From: an uncultured Lachnospiraceae bacterium
GTDB lineage: Bacteria; Bacillota; Clostridia; Lachnospirales; Lachnospiraceae
Assembly (NCBI GenBank): GCA_905199445.1
Contig: CAJKGK010000001.1
Span: 124,001-188,000 of the forward strand
Length of the DNA stretch: 64,000 nucleotides
Direction of reading: 5' to 3'
Shown here: in pieces, positions 62,294 to 64,000 of the stretch
Position numbering within the stretch: position 1 is the first letter of the stretch
How the letters are laid out: every line of letters begins with the position of its first letter
Translations under genes and position numbers: made by a program
Notes under the pieces: generated by a model
Database searches by the model: none
What the model was told of the DNA's origin: nothing
Seen by the model: only the letters and a program-made list of their open reading frames with translations

Positions 62294-62797
62294 TCACCTC
62301 CGGGTTAATTTCTGTTCAAGCCGATTAAAGCGTCCCTTTAAACTGTAGTCATATTCATAATCTTTGACTTTCAGAATAAACCCGCCAATCAGCGATGTAT
62401 CCTCAACCATTTCAAAATCAACATGTTCTGCATGATATCTTTTTTTAATGAAGTTTCTCATTCCTTCAAGCTGCATAGCCTGTGGCGCTGTCACATAATA
62501 AAGTTGGGCACGCACAGACTTTTGAAGCCTTGCCTCATATTCTCCGTAGGCCGCTGCAATATCCGGAAACTGACCAATCCTGCAGTGACGGCATAAAACC
62601 TTCATAAAATTTTTCACGTTTTCAGGAAAAACACGGTCAATGACCGCCGATTTTTCCTTCATTGATACCGCAGGGCAGGTCAAAACCTTTAAAATCTCCG
62701 GCACCGTGCAAACCATCTCGCCTGCTGCCTCAACGTCTGACAGAGGTATCCCCAGCTCATGCAAAACTCTTGCATAATATTCAGTGCTCTGAGTCAT
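62294..62797 (-). CDS. atpH: F1 ATP synthase delta subunit
   Basis: Delta joins the peripheral stalk to the top of the F1 head. It is helical at the N-terminus (YARVLHELGIPLSDVEAAGE) and ends with a beta domain, LIGGFILKVKDYEYDYSLKG, typical of the family. About 167 residues. I start at the ATG at 62797 with AGGTGAGAGG upstream; a GTG three codons earlier lies in that site. It overlaps atpF by 17 nt. Confidence 0.94.
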   Translation of the reverse strand: MTQSTEYYARVLHELGIPLSDVEAAGEMVCTVPEILKVLTCPAVSMKEKSAVIDRVFPENVKNFMKVLCRHCRIGQFPDIAAAYGEYEARLQKSVRAQLYYVTAPQAMQLEGMRNFIKKRYHAEHVDFEMVEDTSLIGGFILKVKDYEYDYSLKGRFNRLEQKLTRR

Positions 62798-63278
62798 GCC
62801 TCTCACCTGTTTCCTCTAAAAATTGATTATATAAATCCAGGTCATCCCGGCTGCTTTTACCGGATCCGGTAACTTTGCGGGCAGCGTCCATGGCCAGTTC
62901 GGCCACCTGGGATTTAAGATCCTGCATTGTTTTTTCTTTTTCCAGAGAAATTGTTTTTTGCGCATTTTCCATGATCTGAGCCGCATTGGCATCGGCATCT
63001 TTCAAAATTCGGTTATATTCCGCCTGCGCATTTTCTTTGGCCTCTGCCACAATTTTTCTGGATTCTTCCCGCGCGCCCGAAAGCGCTGCTTTGTAATGTT
63101 CCTTCAGTTCCATAGCTTCCGCCTGATCTGTTCTGGCCTTTGAAAAGCCTTCTTCAATTGTCTTTTTGCGTTCTTCCATAATATTCATAATGGGGCCAAA
63201 CAAAAACTTCCGCATAAGAAAATAAAAAACAACCAGGTTGATCAGCGTAAAGAGAAGGTTCCAGTCAAGTTTCAGCAC
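62781..63278 (-). CDS. atpF: F0 ATP synthase b subunit
   Basis: Subunit b forms the peripheral stalk. A single N-terminal membrane helix (LLFTLINLVVFYFLMRKFL) is followed by a long charged coiled coil of about 130 residues, as expected of the 165-residue protein. It lies between atpE and atpH. Confidence 0.96.
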   Translation of the reverse strand: MLKLDWNLLFTLINLVVFYFLMRKFLFGPIMNIMEERKKTIEEGFSKARTDQAEAMELKEHYKAALSGAREESRKIVAEAKENAQAEYNRILKDADANAAQIMENAQKTISLEKEKTMQDLKSQVAELAMDAARKVTGSGKSSRDDLDLYNQFLEETGERHDSEH

Positions 63279-63319
63279 CTTTCCCGCCTGCCTTTCTTAC
63301 ATAATTTAACCGTTGATGA

Positions 63320-63541
63320 TCAGCCCAGGAACAGGATAATAAACAGTGCCACAATGAAACCATAAATCGCTGTCGCCTCTGCCAGAGCACAGCCAAGAAT
63401 CAGTGATTTACTGATTTTGCTCTCAGCTTCCGGCTGTCTGGCAATGGCTTCAACAGCTTTTCCTGTTGCAAGTCCAATACCAATACCTGCGCCAACACCT
63501 GTTAATACTGCGATTGCTGCTCCGATTGCTACTAATGTCAT
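63320..63541 (-). CDS. atpE: F0 ATP synthase c subunit
   Basis: Subunit c forms the ion-driven rotor ring, a 73-residue hairpin of two membrane helices. The loop is ARQPEAES and the ion-carrying Glu lies in LAEATAIYG. At the position of the Na+-type glutamine (as in GQGYAAGK of sodium enzymes) this protein has Ile (GIGIGLATGK). The Ser next to Glu in Na+ types is Ala here. Both features suggest H+ coupling. It is the second gene of the operon. Confidence 0.97.
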   Translation of the reverse strand: MTLVAIGAAIAVLTGVGAGIGIGLATGKAVEAIARQPEAESKISKSLILGCALAEATAIYGFIVALFIILFLG

Positions 63542-63603
63542 AATAAATCCATCCTTTCAAATAAAAATGTTCATTCGTTTTTCATTCATCTTTAAAACTG
63601 CGG

Positions 63604-64000
63604 CTATTCATCTTCCACAGCTTCCTTGATAAACAGCGTTGTCAGGAATACAAAAACATATGCCTGAATGATTCCGTCAAATATATCAAAATACATGCTG
63701 AATGGAATCGGTAAAAATACTGGGAGTAACATCTTAATCAGCTCCATGACCACAAACGATCCAAGGACATTGCCAAACAGACGCATACAAAGTGACAGCG
63801 GCCGGATGAATAGTTCCAGAATATTTAACGGCAGAATCACCGCTACCGGCTGCGCAAATGCGTGAAGCCAGCCCTTCACACCTTTTTGCCGAATCCCCGC
63901 ATATTCAATAAGGAAAATACTTGCAATGCCCAATGCGGCCGTTACATTCATATCCTTTGTCGGTGGGGTAAAGCCTAGAATACCGATCAGATTGGAGGCT
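63604..64000 (-). CDS. atpB: F0 ATP synthase a subunit (5' end beyond window)
   Basis: Subunit a forms the two half-channels for ions. About 132 C-terminal residues are visible, from a helix starting NLIGILGFTPPTKD through IRPLSLCMRLFGNVLGS, which holds the essential Arg, to a final membrane helix ending EAVEDE. The frame remains open across the right edge, so an internal Met at 63951 is not the start. It is the first F0 gene seen. Confidence 0.95.
   Translation of the reverse strand, partial: ASNLIGILGFTPPTKDMNVTAALGIASIFLIEYAGIRQKGVKGWLHAFAQPVAVILPLNILELFIRPLSLCMRLFGNVLGSFVVMELIKMLLPVFLPIPFSMYFDIFDGIIQAYVFVFLTTLFIKEAVEDE

Noticed and set aside
1..64000. CRISPR array, IS element or prophage
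   Set aside because: I saw no regularly spaced repeats, no transposase or integrase frame and no phage structural genes on either strand.

Overview
The window looks like chromosome of a Gram-positive, low-to-mid GC anaerobe of the class Clostridia, most likely a Lachnospiraceae member. Reasons: PolC, CodY, class 1B PyrD with PyrK, the order comM-dprA-topA-codY-rpsB-tsf, a non-mevalonate isoprenoid cluster beside polC, an F-type ATP synthase operon, and many carbohydrate ABC importers with disaccharide phosphorylases. The family is inferred from gene content and style; the species is not determinable here. Almost everything is on the minus strand. The plus-strand exceptions are two aldo/keto reductases, a Cys-rich protein, dtd, one tRNA and a regulator remnant.

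Layout in minus-strand order from the right. 64.0-58.1 kb: atpB(partial)-E-F-H-A-G-D-C, then a tRNA-Gly(GCC) on the plus strand. 57.7-54.7 kb: pyrC-pyrK-pyrD, convergent with dtd. 54.1-48.2 kb: an AraC regulator, an LplABC-type importer and an atypical nucleoside hydrolase. 48.0-40.2 kb: comM-dprA-topA, codY, and rpsB-tsf, the last pair behind a structured leader. 40.2-39.2 kb: a decayed strip with a LacI-family fragment and two tiny ORFs. 39.2-34.1 kb: AI-2E-family permease, a Cys-rich protein with a SigK-like promoter, a coiled-coil protein, a MATE exporter, a small membrane protein and tRNA-Gly(CCC). 33.9-31.6 kb: two aldo/keto reductases diverging from a MerR regulator, with a classic 19-bp-spacer promoter.

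31.5-15.2 kb is a glycan-utilisation island: GH65 phosphorylase, GH127-like enzyme, LacI repressor, solute-binding protein, two permeases, a debranching-type glycosidase, a second GH65, and one ORF joining a GH36 alpha-galactosidase to beta-phosphoglucomutase. Copies of one CGAAAACG-type operator lie at the two island promoters. The likely logic is import of alpha-linked oligosaccharides, trimming by GH36, GH127 and the debranching-type enzyme, phosphorolysis by GH65 to beta-glucose 1-phosphate, and conversion to glucose 6-phosphate by beta-phosphoglucomutase.

15.0-10.0 kb carries a cytoplasm-type amidase, a membrane protein, a PHP phosphatase, a NUDIX hydrolase, a rhomboid protease and a sialate O-acetylesterase-like enzyme. 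9.8-0 kb is pyrH-frr-uppS-cdsA-dxr-rseP-ispG-polC(partial). rpsB-tsf and pyrH-frr are neighbours in many Firmicutes; here about 30 kb of accessory genes sits between them, with the decayed strip at the tsf side.
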